From JAFGBI01 sp964480725 (GTDB lineage Bacteria; Myxococcota_A; Polyangia; Polyangiales; Polyangiaceae): a stretch of DNA of 64,000 nucleotides. The stretch covers positions 100,904 to 164,903 of the forward strand of contig CAYZQO010000002.1 of the NCBI GenBank assembly GCA_964480725.1, in the 5' to 3' direction. Positions 36,253 through 46,800 of the stretch are shown piece by piece (the stretch's first letter is position 1; each line of letters begins with the position of its first letter). The translations under genes and the position numbers were made by a program. A model generated the notes under the pieces. It searched no databases, was not told where the DNA came from, and was given only the letters and a program-made list of their open reading frames with translations.

Positions 36253-36291
36253 GGGCCCCGAACCGGTCCTTGGGGGCTCCTTTGGGGGCCC
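36253..36291 (+). terminator. possible terminator after gltE
   Basis: GGGCCCC pairs with GGGGCCC across a 25-nt loop, 12 nt after the gltE stop. The stem is GC-only and has no U-tract, so this is weak. Confidence 0.35.
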
Positions 36292-36606
36292 CGGGCTCGC
36301 CGTTGAGCCTCGGTCCACGCGGACCCGGCGTGGGTTCGCGCTGCTGGGCTGCGTTGAGCGGAGGGTTGGTGCGTCAGACCTTCGGCCGGGAATGGCTGGT
36401 CGTCTTTTTTCGGGGTCGGGTGCAGAAAGACGGGAACCTGCGCGTGGCGTGCGTTGTCCCTCCCCCCATGCGCGACTGGGTTGACCGGCCAAGGAGCCGC
36501 ACGGGGATCCCGAGCGGCGCCGGGGACGGCGTCCTGGACGCGCTGAGTGCCTCGATCTCTCTGCGGAATGCGCCTAGGGTTTCCCCTTCGGCGGCGGTCA
36601 AGGCCG

Positions 36607-36636
36607 TTGACGCTGCGGCGTCATGCGAAGTACAAT
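36607..36636 (+). promoter_or_regulatory. promoter of gltF-gltG
   Basis: -35 TTGACG (5/6), 18-bp spacer, -10 TACAAT (5/6). The start is near 36643, about 33 nt before the gltF ATG. Confidence 0.62.
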
Positions 36637-36675
36637 CTGACTGTAACTGGACAGCATAATTCCGAAGAGGGTGAA

Positions 36676-36945
36676 ATGGCACGGTCGAAGAAGCTCGTCA
36701 TCGCGGTCGCAATCGGATTCGCCGGCACGTTCGCCACCTCGGCCGCCTTTGCACAGGCGGCGAAGGACTTGGAGAAGTCCAACGACGGTTACGGGTACGA
36801 GTTCTCGGACGATCCGCTCGCCGCAGGCGGGTTCGGGCCCGGGGACGCGACCATCAAGGTCCGCCCTCGCGCGGCTCGGACGACCCTGATCCGTCCGCGG
36901 ACCTCGTTTGTGCCCGAGATGCTCAAGTCGGTTGAGAACATTTGA
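36676..36945 (+). CDS. gltF: gliding motility protein GltF-like
   Basis: 89 residues. A signal peptide (KKLVIAVAIGFAGTFATSAAFA) is followed by a short mature part: YGYEFSDDPLAAGGF, then a basic strand-rich end (IKVRPRAARTTLIRPRTSF) and FVPEMLKSVENI. It sits between gltE/aglT and gltG/pglI, the place of gltF in M. xanthus. The ATG at 36676 is set by GAGGGTGA just upstream and by the promoter at 36607; a longer frame to 36547 would start before that promoter. Probably a small periplasmic subunit. Confidence 0.75.
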   Translation: MARSKKLVIAVAIGFAGTFATSAAFAQAAKDLEKSNDGYGYEFSDDPLAAGGFGPGDATIKVRPRAARTTLIRPRTSFVPEMLKSVENI

Positions 36946-37064
36946 ACCCACGACGGACCAGGAAGTCTTAGGCGATCTGGCCGACAGCGCTCGCCCGACC
37001 CCGGGGGGCTCGTGACGTCGCGCGAGTGGCGGACGGAACCGAGCCAGTGAAGGAAACACAAGGC

Positions 37065-39182
37065 ATGGCAAAGGCTGTTCTCACGTTCGCACTCTACCAG
37101 GGAGACGCTCTCCAGCGCCGCGAAACGGTGGCGCAGGACATCGTCAAGGTCGGCAAGGATCCGAAGAGCCACCTGCGCGTCGATGACGATCAGGCGTCGC
37201 GGATGCACGCCGTCATCGAGGTCGGGAGCCCCGATGACGTCACGCTGATCGATCTCGGTAACGAGCCCGGTACGCTCGTCAATGGGGCGCGCGTCAACAA
37301 GTGCAAGCTCCACGTCGGCGATCAGATTCAGGTCGGCACGACCACGATCGTGCTGGAGGCCGCCGCGGCCCCGGGCGCCGAGGTGTCGGCCCCCTACGCC
37401 GATGCGCCGAATCCCTTCGCCATCCCGGCGGCCCCGGCCGCGCCGGTCGCGCCGCCCGCGCCGGTCGCGCCGCCCGCACCTGCCCCTAACCCGTTCGCGT
37501 CAGCGCCGGCGCCCGCCGCGGTGGCGAACCCGTTCGGAGGCGGTGGCGCCAGCCCATTCGGCGGGTCGGCGGGTCGCTCGAGCCCCTTCGGAGGGCTGGC
37601 TGCGATCAACCCGTTCGCCGCCGGTGCGGCGATGACCGAGGCGGAGGCGCGCGCGCGCGCGATGGAGGTCCCCCCCGACGCGCCCCCTGGGAGCTACACC
37701 TACACGCTCATCAAGAGCGGACCGGACGTGGCTTCGGAGGAGGTGGAGCTCGCCGGGGTTTCCTCGGTCGAGGTGATGATCCTCTGGGGCACCAACGTTC
37801 TCTTCGTCACCCACCTGACGCCGCCCCGAAATTTCTACGTCGGCGAGGAACAGGGGAAGAACCTTCCCACTGACTTCCTCATCCCGGCCGAGCGGCTCGG
37901 TACCACGCGGATGCCCGTGGTCGTCGGTGATCGCACCTCGCTCGCCGTCGTCATCCCGCCGAACGCGAAGGGTTACGTGGAGATGGCCGGTCAGCCCCGG
38001 ATGACCCTGGATGAGGCGCGGCAGAAGGGCCAGCCGAGCGCAGAGGTCAGCGGCGGCCACCAGCTGAGCCTCGGCAACGGCGGTAAGGCCCGCATCGAGG
38101 TCGATCAGCTCGTCTTCCAGGTCGCGGCCGTCAACGCCGGGAAGCCGGTGCCGGCGGGCGTGTCGGCCGGGTTCGACTGGGCCATTGCGACCTACTTTGG
38201 GCTGTCGTTCCTCACCTTCTCTGGGCTCATCGCGGCGATGGCCTTCTTCGTTCCCCCCATGGGGCTGACGGAAGAGGACGGGATTGACAAGAACCAGCTT
38301 CGCCTGATCCAGCAGTTCCTCAACAGCGCTGCGGAGCGCGAGCAGGAGCAGAAGGAGACGGAGCAGGTCGCCGAGGAGAACGCCGACAATCGCGAGGGCG
38401 GGACCGGCACGCGGGCCAAGGGCGAGGAAGGCTCGATGGGCAACCCGAACTCCAAGGCCACCAACAAGCGTTACGCGATCCAGGGTCCGAAGGACAACCC
38501 CGACCCGCACATCGCGCGCGCAGCGGCGCTGCGCGAGGCGACCGAGTTCGGCATGATCGGTCTGCTCAACACGGGTGCGTCGGGCGATCCTAACGCACCC
38601 ACGGCGCCGTGGGGCCGAGACACGTCGCTCGGGACCGACGAAGTCAGTGCCCGCGGAAACATGTGGGGTGACGAGATCGGCGACGCCTTCGGCGCTGGCG
38701 GCCTCGGGCTGTCCGGCATTGGCGAGGGCGGTGGCGGTCGCGGTGAGGGCATTGGGTTGGGGACCATCGGGACGTTCGGTCACGGGGCTGGCACCGGGAC
38801 CGGGCAAGGCTTCGGTTCCGGTCACGGCCGCCTGGGCGGGTCTCACAAGACCAAGGCGCCTCAGGTGCGCATGGGTGCGACCAGCGTGAGCGGGCGCCTC
38901 CCCCCGGAGGTCATCCAGCGCATCGTGCGGCAGAACTACGGCCGGTTCCGCATGTGCTACGAGCAGGGGCTCGCACGGAACCCGAACCTCGAGGGTCGCG
39001 TGTCCGTCCGCTTCGTCATCGGCCGGGACGGCTCGGTTTCGAACGTCGCCAACGGCGGGTCCGATCTTCCGGACAGCGGGGTGGTTTCCTGCGTGGTTTC
39101 GGCCTATTATGGGTTGAGCTTCCCGCAGCCCGAGGGCGGTATCGTGACGGTGGTCTACCCGATCATGTTCGCCCCGGGCTGA
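37065..39182 (+). CDS. gltG: gliding motility protein GltG (PglI)-like, FHA and AgmX/PglI C-terminal domain
   Basis: 705 residues. An FHA domain covers 1-100 (VGKDPKSHLRVDD, SRMHAVIE, NEPGTLVNG; the usual first Arg is Lys). A Pro/Ala/Asn-Pro-Phe-rich linker (105-185) and a beta-rich domain (190-365) follow. One TM helix is at about 370-393 (FGLSFLTFSGLIAAMAFF), then a periplasmic Glu/Gln coil and Gly-rich stretch (395-600). The AgmX/PglI-type C-terminal domain is at 610-705 (LPPEVIQRIVRQNYGRFRMCYE, GRVSVRFVIGRDGSVSN), TonB-like. In M. xanthus GltG links the inner-membrane motor to the envelope. The ATG at 37065 is preferred over a GTG at 37026. It is 119 bp after gltF. Confidence 0.85.
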   Translation: MAKAVLTFALYQGDALQRRETVAQDIVKVGKDPKSHLRVDDDQASRMHAVIEVGSPDDVTLIDLGNEPGTLVNGARVNKCKLHVGDQIQVGTTTIVLEAAAAPGAEVSAPYADAPNPFAIPAAPAAPVAPPAPVAPPAPAPNPFASAPAPAAVANPFGGGGASPFGGSAGRSSPFGGLAAINPFAAGAAMTEAEARARAMEVPPDAPPGSYTYTLIKSGPDVASEEVELAGVSSVEVMILWGTNVLFVTHLTPPRNFYVGEEQGKNLPTDFLIPAERLGTTRMPVVVGDRTSLAVVIPPNAKGYVEMAGQPRMTLDEARQKGQPSAEVSGGHQLSLGNGGKARIEVDQLVFQVAAVNAGKPVPAGVSAGFDWAIATYFGLSFLTFSGLIAAMAFFVPPMGLTEEDGIDKNQLRLIQQFLNSAAEREQEQKETEQVAEENADNREGGTGTRAKGEEGSMGNPNSKATNKRYAIQGPKDNPDPHIARAAALREATEFGMIGLLNTGASGDPNAPTAPWGRDTSLGTDEVSARGNMWGDEIGDAFGAGGLGLSGIGEGGGGRGEGIGLGTIGTFGHGAGTGTGQGFGSGHGRLGGSHKTKAPQVRMGATSVSGRLPPEVIQRIVRQNYGRFRMCYEQGLARNPNLEGRVSVRFVIGRDGSVSNVANGGSDLPDSGVVSCVVSAYYGLSFPQPEGGIVTVVYPIMFAPG

Positions 39183-39205
39183 GCGGGTTCGTTGCGTGGG
39201 GTCGC

Positions 39206-39237
39206 GGTCCGGTTCGCGCTGAGGCCAGGCCCGGACC
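39206..39237 (+). terminator. terminator-like hairpin after gltG
   Basis: GGTCCGG pairs with CCGGACC (loop 18 nt), 23 nt after the gltG stop. An overlapping palindrome GGCCCGG-A-CCGGGCC (39228-39242) could form instead. There is no U-tract. Confidence 0.4.
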
Positions 39238-39561
39238 GGGCCCAGGAGTTGCCCCCGCGGGGTCGCTCCGGCCATCAGCGGCACGGCGCCGTCCGAGTGG
39301 ACGCGCGCCGTGCGGCGTTTTTCGCCCCGAGCATAGGCACGTCGCGTCAACTTGGGTTGGGGGGCGGGCAGGGGGCTGTCGGAGCGGACGCGGACCGGGG
39401 TGGCGTCTTCGCCGGGCGCCAGTCCCGTTCCAACGCGAGCCGCAAGGCGATGGAGCGGAGCCTGAGGTGGCGGTTCTTCGTCGACCTCACGCGGCGCGGG
39501 GGCGAGTTGGGGAGGGGTGACGACGCGGGAACCGGCGTCGCCGAAACCGACCTCGGCGCTC

Positions 39562-39599
39562 GTAAAGGCAGCCGATTTGCCGGGCCGATGCGCCTTTAC
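39562..39599 (+). other. AT-containing hairpin before the TPR lipoprotein gene
   Basis: A perfect 8-bp stem GTAAAGGC/GCCTTTAC encloses 22 nt with a repeated GCCGAT. Stems with this A/T content are rare in this GC-rich DNA. It could be a terminator, an operator or part of a small RNA; nothing decides. Confidence 0.4.
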
Positions 39600-39766
39600 T
39601 TCGCGGTGACGCTCCGCCTATGCTCTGCGTGCTCGTTGAGCCCGGTCCGACGAGGCCGGGGAGCTTGACTAGGGTTCTTCCGGCAGCGGGTCGAACAGGC
39701 AATCAGAGCACCGCGGGCTTCACGGACGGTGGAGTTCTCCCCGGTGGCCACGAAAAAGAGAAGGGT

Positions 39767-40702
39767 ATGCTCGCGATGAAACTGCGAAAGGCTTGGAACA
39801 TCGCCGCCTTGGCGGGTCTGTTTCTGGGTGTCGGGACCGGGGGCTGCAGCCGCGATCACATCGAGGCGATCAACCTCGCCAACGAGGGGGACCGTCAGGT
39901 TTCCGTGAACGTGGAGGGAGCGATCCAGAGCTACGAGCGGGCCCGCCAGCTCGACGCCTCCAACCACCGGATCATCTACAAGCTCGCCCGCGCCTACGAG
40001 AAGAAAGAGGACTGGGAGAAGATGGCGTCGATCCTGGCGCAGGCGACGCAGCAGGCTCCCGACTTCGCCAACTACTGGTTCAAGCGCGGGTACGCGCTCG
40101 CGCGGATGGCTCAGGCGGGGGACAAAGACAAGTTCGAGGAGGCAAAGGCGCCGCTCCAGGAGTGCATCAAGCGCGACCCGAATTTCGCCGAGTGCTACCA
40201 CTGGCTCGCCGTCTGTCTCGAGTGGACGGACGACGCCCAGGGCGCGCTCCAGAATTACACCGCGGCGATCGAGCACAACCCCGAGGAGCCGTACTTCTAC
40301 CCCGACCCTGCCAGCCTGTACGTGACCTACAAGCTCTACTCGGAGGCGGAGCAGGTCCTCAAGGAGGGGGTTCGGATGGTCCCGGCGACCGAGGACACGA
40401 GGGACAACCTGTACGAGATGCAGGTGCTCCTGTTCCAGGTGGCGCAGTCTAAGAACGACATGGCCGGGATGGTGGCAGCGGCCGAAGCGGCGCAGGAGCT
40501 CGGGCAGGACGCGCACCCCGAGTCGTGGTTCCTCGTTGGCAGCACCTACGCGAAGATGCAGCCCCCGCAGAAGGAGAAGGCGGTCCGGATGCTCAACTCC
40601 TTTACCAAGCGGGCGTGCCGCTCAGCCAAGGCGGTGCAGTTCAAGGAGCAGTGCGAGACGGCCGCGAGCCTTCTGCAGCAGCTGGGTGGATCCAGCGGCT
40701 GA
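39767..40702 (+). CDS. TPR lipoprotein in the glt cluster
   Basis: 311 residues. The signal is KAWNIAALAGLFLGVGTGGC (lipobox TGGC, slightly unusual). TPRs cover about 30-260 (AINLANEGDRQ, AIQSYERARQLDASNHRIIYKLARAYEKKEDWEKMASIL, FAECYHWLAVCLEWTDDAQGALQNYTAAIEHNPEEPYFY). Four Cys lie in the mature part. It lies between gltG and gltI, where M. xanthus also has TPR genes in its G2 cluster, but I cannot give it a glt letter. ATGs at 39767 and 39776 are both possible; the second has better spacing to AAGGG. Confidence 0.75.
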   Translation: MLAMKLRKAWNIAALAGLFLGVGTGGCSRDHIEAINLANEGDRQVSVNVEGAIQSYERARQLDASNHRIIYKLARAYEKKEDWEKMASILAQATQQAPDFANYWFKRGYALARMAQAGDKDKFEEAKAPLQECIKRDPNFAECYHWLAVCLEWTDDAQGALQNYTAAIEHNPEEPYFYPDPASLYVTYKLYSEAEQVLKEGVRMVPATEDTRDNLYEMQVLLFQVAQSKNDMAGMVAAAEAAQELGQDAHPESWFLVGSTYAKMQPPQKEKAVRMLNSFTKRACRSAKAVQFKEQCETAASLLQQLGGSSG

Positions 40703-40838
40703 TGCGGTGCGCGGCGCGGGGTCGGCGCGGCGTTGCGTCGACCCCTTCCCGCGGCTTGGGTTGGGTAGTTGAGGTTTGACGGCGGGCCCGGCGAAGGCCC
40801 TTCCCCTGTTTGGTCTTCTCGCAGTTCCCAGAGGGAGC

Positions 40839-43800
40839 ATGGATCTAGAGCAGCATCTGAACCACCTGGAAGCGCATCGCGACTGGCAGGGGCTCGTGGA
40901 CGCCATCGAGCGCGCCATCGCGGACACCGCCGACGCCATCACGAAGTCCCAGCTGCACCTTCGCTTGGGTCGCCTTCAGCACCGCAAGTTCCTGCAGGGA
41001 GTGAAGGCGCTGAAGCACTTCCAGGATGCGTACAAGATCAACCCGGCGCTGGTGGACGCGCTGGCAAACGCACGCGCCATCTACCTCGAGCTCGGCAAGC
41101 TGAACATGGTGCAGAAGCTGCTGGAGCTGGAGCTCAAGGCAGCGGCCGATCCTGCGCGCCAAGCGGAGTTGCTCATCGATCTCGGTGACACGCTGCGCGA
41201 TCAGGGCGACACGGAGCGGGCGGCCTCGCAATACGCGCAGGCGATCAAGTGTGGCGGCGATGCGGTCGCGGCGCCGCTGCTCGCGGACGCGCAGGTCTCC
41301 GCGAGCGACTGGCAGGATCGCGTGGGCGAGCTGCTCCGGGCCGCGCACGCGGCGGCGGACACCGCGGAGAGGAGCGCGCTCTTCACGCGTGCGGCCCGCA
41401 TCGTGAACCGCTTCGTCCCCGGCGAGGTCCAGGGCGTGCTCGAGCAGGCCTACGTCGCCGACCCCCAGAACCTGCGCGTGGCGGCGCTCCTCGAGGCTCT
41501 GCTCGTGGAGGCGGGTAGCACGGAGCGGATCTACGAGCTCCAGCGGTCGATGGTCGAGGCCGTCACCACGGCACCGGAGCAGGCTGCGATGCTGCGCGCC
41601 TTCGGCGCGCGGTGGGCGATCCGCCACCAGAACCACGAGGTCGCTGCCGGCCTGCTCGAGCAGGCCGCGCGGCTCGATCCGGACGACGACACAGCGCTGC
41701 TGTACCTTCGTGACGTCTACGGTGATCGGATGGGCGAGTGGAGCCGCGTGCTCCAGCTGGTGGACGAGCTGCTCGAACGCCCGCTCGCGCCCGCGACCGC
41801 TGCGACCCTGGCGGCGCACGGCGGGACCATCGCGTGGCGGCAGCTCGGTGACATCGCGGCCGCGCGCGTGTACTTCGTGAAGCTTGCGGCGCACGACGTC
41901 GAGCACCCGGCGCTCCTCGCCTTCGAGCAGCAGACGGGGGAGGCCCTGGCACCCCGCGGAGCGGCTGCTGTCGCGCCGGCTGCGGCTGCGGTTGCCGCGC
42001 CGGCTGTCGCGCCCGAGGTCGTTGCCAGCGTCTCCCGGGTGGCCGAAGCGGCCTCGGCGGCCGCCGTCGAGGCGAGCGGGCGCCCCGAGCCCATCGATGC
42101 GGCGGTCGTCGCCGCCGAACCGGCGGCGACGGGTGAGGCGGTCGAGGGGGGGGCGGTGGGAAGCGCGAGCGCTGCAGTCGAGAACGCCGACGTCATCGCG
42201 GATCTGCGGGCCAAGCTCGCCCAGCAGGACGAGGCGAAGCGCTACCACGAGTACGTCAAGACGCTGATCGCCCTGGGGGACGAACTCGGCGATCCAGCGG
42301 AGAAGGCGACCTGTTACGCGCAGGCCGCCGAGGTCTACGTGAGCAAGTTCTCGAACCAGGCCGAGGCCGTGAAGGCCTACGAGAAGGTGGTCGAGATCGA
42401 TCCGGCGCACCCCGCAGCGGTGGACTACCTGCGGCAGATGTACGAGAAGCGCCGCGATTGGGAGAAGCTGATCGCCCTCGCCCAGCGCGAGGCGGGCTCG
42501 CTCGCCTCCGGGCCCGAGCGCGCGGCCAAGTTCAAGGAGATCGCCACGCTGGCCACCGAGCGGGTGCGCAAGCCGGAGATCTGCACGGAGCTCTGGGCGG
42601 TTGTGCTCGCCGAGGAGCCCGACGACGTGGACGCGCTCGGTGCGCTGTCGCAACTCTACGAGCGCTCCCGCGAGTACGACAAGCTGGCCGATGTGCTCGA
42701 GCGGCTGGTCGAGTTCACCTTCGACACCAACGAGAAGATCCAGCTCCTCAACAAGCTCGGCCAGATCGTCGGTGACCGACTGAACGACGACGTTCGCGCC
42801 GTGGAGGCGTACCGGCAGCTGCTGACGCTGAGCCCGGATGATCGGCGCGCCCAGGAGCAGCTCAAGAAGCGGTACGTGACGCTGGGGCGCTGGGACGATT
42901 TGGAGCTGTTCTACGCCGACAGCGGCAAGTGGGACGAGTTCATCCGCGTCCTCGAGACGAACGAGACGAAGACGGAGGACACCAACCAGCGCGTCGGCAT
43001 GCTGATGAAGGTGGCCGAGCTCTGGATGACGCAGAAGGGCAAGCCCGATCGGGCGGCGCGCGCCTACGAGAAGGTGCTCACGCTCGACGAGAACAACCTT
43101 GCCGCCGCCGAGCGGCTCATTCCCCTCTACGCTCAGGCCAACAACCCGAAGGGGCTCGCTCAGGCGATCGAGGTCAAGCTCGGGCACGTCCAGGATCCCG
43201 GGGACCGGGTCGAGCTACTCCGTGAGGTCGCGGGCATCTATGCCACGCGCATCAACGACAAGTCCCGGGCCTTCGAGCGGTTCCTGGCGGCGTTCGAGCT
43301 GTCCCCCGGGGACGACCAGAGCCAGGTGGACGTCGAGCGAGCGGCGCAGGTCACCGGTCGCTGGGAGGATCTCGTCGCGACATACCGGGCGGGCATCGCG
43401 GGCGCGGAGGAGACGGGCGACGTCGCCACGATCACAGCGCTTCGGCTCCGACTCGGTCGAGTGCTGGTGGACGAGGTCGGTCGCATCGACGACGCGCTGA
43501 TCGAGTACCGCACCGTCCACGATGCGGAGCCCGACAACGCCGCGGCGCTCGAGGCGCTGGAGCGGCTCTACCGGCAGACCGAGCGATGGGACGCTCTGCT
43601 GGAGGTTTATGATCGGAAGCGAGCGCTCGCGGCGGACGCCATCGAGCGCAAGCCGATCCTGTACGCGATCGCGCGGCTGCAGGTCGATCAGCTTGGCCGG
43701 CTCGACTCCGCCATCGCAACCTATTCCGCCGCCCTGGAGGAGGATCCGGCGGACGGCGTGGCGCTCGCAGCGCTCGACGACCTCTACTTCAGGAGCGGGG

Positions 43801-46800
43801 CTTGGGAGCAGTACGCCGACGTCCTGCAGCGGCGGGTCGAGCTCGACGTGGACGAAGGCAAGCTCGTCGACCTGAAGTTCCGCCTCGCCGCGGTGCAGGG
43901 CGAGCACCTGGCCGATCCGGCCTCGGCGCTGGAGAATTACCGGGAGATCCTGTTCTTGAATCAGGATCACGAGGGCTCTCGTCTCGCGCTGGAGTCAATG
44001 CTCGCGCACCCGGAGCTTGGGCCCGAGGCGGCGTCGATCTTGGAGGCGATCTACGAGGCGCGTGAGGATTGGGAGCGGCTGGTCGGAGTTCTCGAGATCC
44101 TGGCGCGGTCAACCCCCGATGCGGAGCGTCGGGTCGCGTTGCTGCGCAAGGTGTCTGCCACCGCGGCCGGCCGGCTCGGCGCCTTGGACCGGGCGCTCGA
44201 GGCCCAGGCCCGGGCGCTGGAGTGCGACCCCACGCTTTCGGACTCTCGGGCAGAGCTCGAGGATCTGGCCGAGCAGGCCGGCGCCTGGGAGGCCGTGGTG
44301 TCCATCTACCACGGCATCGCCAGCTCGCTCGACGACGCGGCGCTGGCGCGGAGCTACTGGCTGCGCCTCGCCGGCATCCAGGAGCGGCTGCAGAAGGTGG
44401 ACGCCGCCGCCGAGAGCTACACCAAGGTGCTCGAGATCGATCCCTCGGACTCCGAGGCACTGCTCGCGATGGACGGGATGTTCCGCCAGCACGAGCGCTG
44501 GGAGTCGCTGATCGGCGTCTACCGGCGGCGCATCGACCTGACGATGGATGGCGGCGAGCGCGAGGCGCTCTACGCGCAGATGGCGGGGGTGTACGAGGAG
44601 CGGCTCGGGCGCCCGGACGACGCCATCGCGGCCTACCGCGAGGTGTTGGCGTTGGATCCGGCGAGCCAGGTCGCGTTGGTCGCGCTGGACGGTCTGTTCA
44701 CGCGCCAGCGCTCCTGGCGCGAGCTGGCCGAGAACCTCGAGGTGCGGATGGGGCTGGCGGACACCGAGGCCCAGCAGCTCGAGCTGATGCTGCGGCTCGC
44801 GGCCCTCCGTGAGCAACAGATGAACGAGGTCGAGCTCGCCATCGAGGGGTACCGTCAGGTTTTGGAGCAGGAGCCTGGCAACCCCACGGCGCTGGCGGCG
44901 CTCGAGCGCCTTGGCTCGCTCGAGGGACACGAGCTCCCGATCGCCGAGATCCTGGAGCCGCTCTACCGGACCCAGGGAGACTTCCGGAAGCTCATCGGCG
45001 TGCACGAGGTCCAGGTCAGCAAGGCCGACGACCCGAGCCGTCGGGTCGAGCTCCTCCACCAGATCTCCGAGCTCTACGAGGACGCGGCGGGCAACCTCGA
45101 CGCGGCCTTTGACACCATGGCGCGAGCGCTCGCCAACGATCCGTCGCACGAGCCCACGCAGCGGGGGCTCGATCGGCTCGCGCGGGCGACCGGTCGTTTC
45201 ACGGACATGGCGGGGGTCTTCGAGGAGCTCGCGGCTGGGCAGCAGGACCCCGAGCTCGGCAGCGCCCTCTACACCGCCGCGGCGCGGGTGTTCGAGAACG
45301 ACGTCGGCAACGTTGACCGCGCGATCGATCTGTATCGAAAGGTGCTGACGATCGATCCTATGTCGCTCGGCGCGGCGGAGTCGCTTCAGGCGCTCTTCCA
45401 GCAGGCGGAGCGCTACGGCGATATGTCGGCGATCCTGCAGCGCAAGGCGGAGATCCTGGACGAATTGGACGCGCAGAAGGACGCCCTCTTCCAGGCCGCG
45501 GCGCTGGAGGAGGAGGTGCTGGAGCGCCGGGACGCGGCGATCGCGGTGTACCTGAAGGTCCTCGACCTGGACGGCGAGGACATGCGCAGCATCGACTCGC
45601 TGATCAACCTGTACCTCGGCCAGTCGAGGTGGGAGGACCTGCTGGGGGTCTACACGAAGAAGGTAGACCTGGTCTACGACCCGGAGGAGAAGAAGCTCAT
45701 CCTCTACCAGGTGGGCGCCGTGTACGAGCGCGAGATTGGCGACGTGCGCCGCGCGATCGACACCTACCAGCGCGTGCTGGAGCTCGATCCGGACGACCTG
45801 ACGGCGCTCGGCAGGCTGGATGTGCTCTATCAGACCGCCGAGAACTGGCAGGAGCTGCTCAGCATCCTCCAGCACGAGGCGGAGCTCACGGCGGATCCCG
45901 CTGAGGCGGTGAGCTACCAGTATCGTATCGCGGAACTCTACGAGAAACGGCTCGGGGACGTTGACCGCGCCGTGGAGCTCTACCGCGACATTCTGAACGT
46001 GATCGCGGATCACGAGCCGACGCTGACGGCGCTCGAAGGCATCAAGCTGGGCGAGGACGCGCCGCTGGCGGCCGCCAGCGTGCTCGAGCCGGTGTACGAC
46101 GCGAGCGGCGCCTGGACCAAGCTGGTGAGCGTGCTGGAGGTCCAGGTCCGCTTTGCGGACGATGCCTTCACCAAGGTGGAGCTCTTGCATCGCATCGCTC
46201 GACTGTACGAGGAGTGCCTGCAGGACCACCGGAGTGCCTTCGACACCTACGCTCGGGCGGTGGCGTTCGATAGTCAGAACGAGGAGACGCTCGGCTCCCT
46301 GGAGCGCCTCGGCAACCTGCTTGAGCAGTGGGGCGCGGTGGCGACGCTCTACGACCGGGAGCTCGACAAGCTCGGCGACGACCCGGATCGGTTGGTGGAG
46401 CTCGGCCTTAGGGTGGCCCAGGTCTACGAGGTCCAGCTCGAGGACGTGGATGGCGCGGTGGTCCGGTATCGTCGGGTGCTGACCGCCCAGAGCGACAATC
46501 AAACCGCGGTGCAGGCGCTCGACCGCCTCTTCACCACCTCCGAGCGCTGGGGGGATCTGGCCGACGTTCTGGGGCGGGAGGCGGAGATCGGGGAGAGCCC
46601 GGAGGAGATCCTCGAGTTCAAGTACCGCCTCGGACAGGTCTACCAGCATCGGCTGGGGGACGTCGCGCAGGCGATCAACGCCTACCGTGAGGTGATCGGC
46701 GCGGCCCCCGAGCACGAGCCGACGTTGAACGCTCTGGAGGGCATCTTCGAAACCGGGGTCAAGCAGGCGGAGATCGCGGAGATCCTGGAGCCGCTCTACC

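Larger units (their letters stand above)
36242..36675. other. gap inside the glt cluster
   Basis: 434 bp. It starts with a terminator-like stem (36253-36291) and ends with a strong promoter for gltF (36607-36636). This makes gltF-gltG a separate transcription unit. The middle shows no gene. Confidence 0.6.
39183..39766. other. 584-bp gap inside the glt cluster
   Basis: The largest gap in the cluster, with no convincing ORF. It contains the hairpin after gltG and a second hairpin at 39562-39599. A weak promoter-like pair (TTTACT at 39595, TATGCT at 39619, 18-bp spacing) may drive the TPR lipoprotein and gltI. Confidence 0.5.

Noticed and set aside
38390..38830. Gly-rich stretch of GltG as a separate gene or insertion
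   Set aside because: It stays in frame between the TM helix and the C-terminal domain and matches the expected disordered periplasmic linker.
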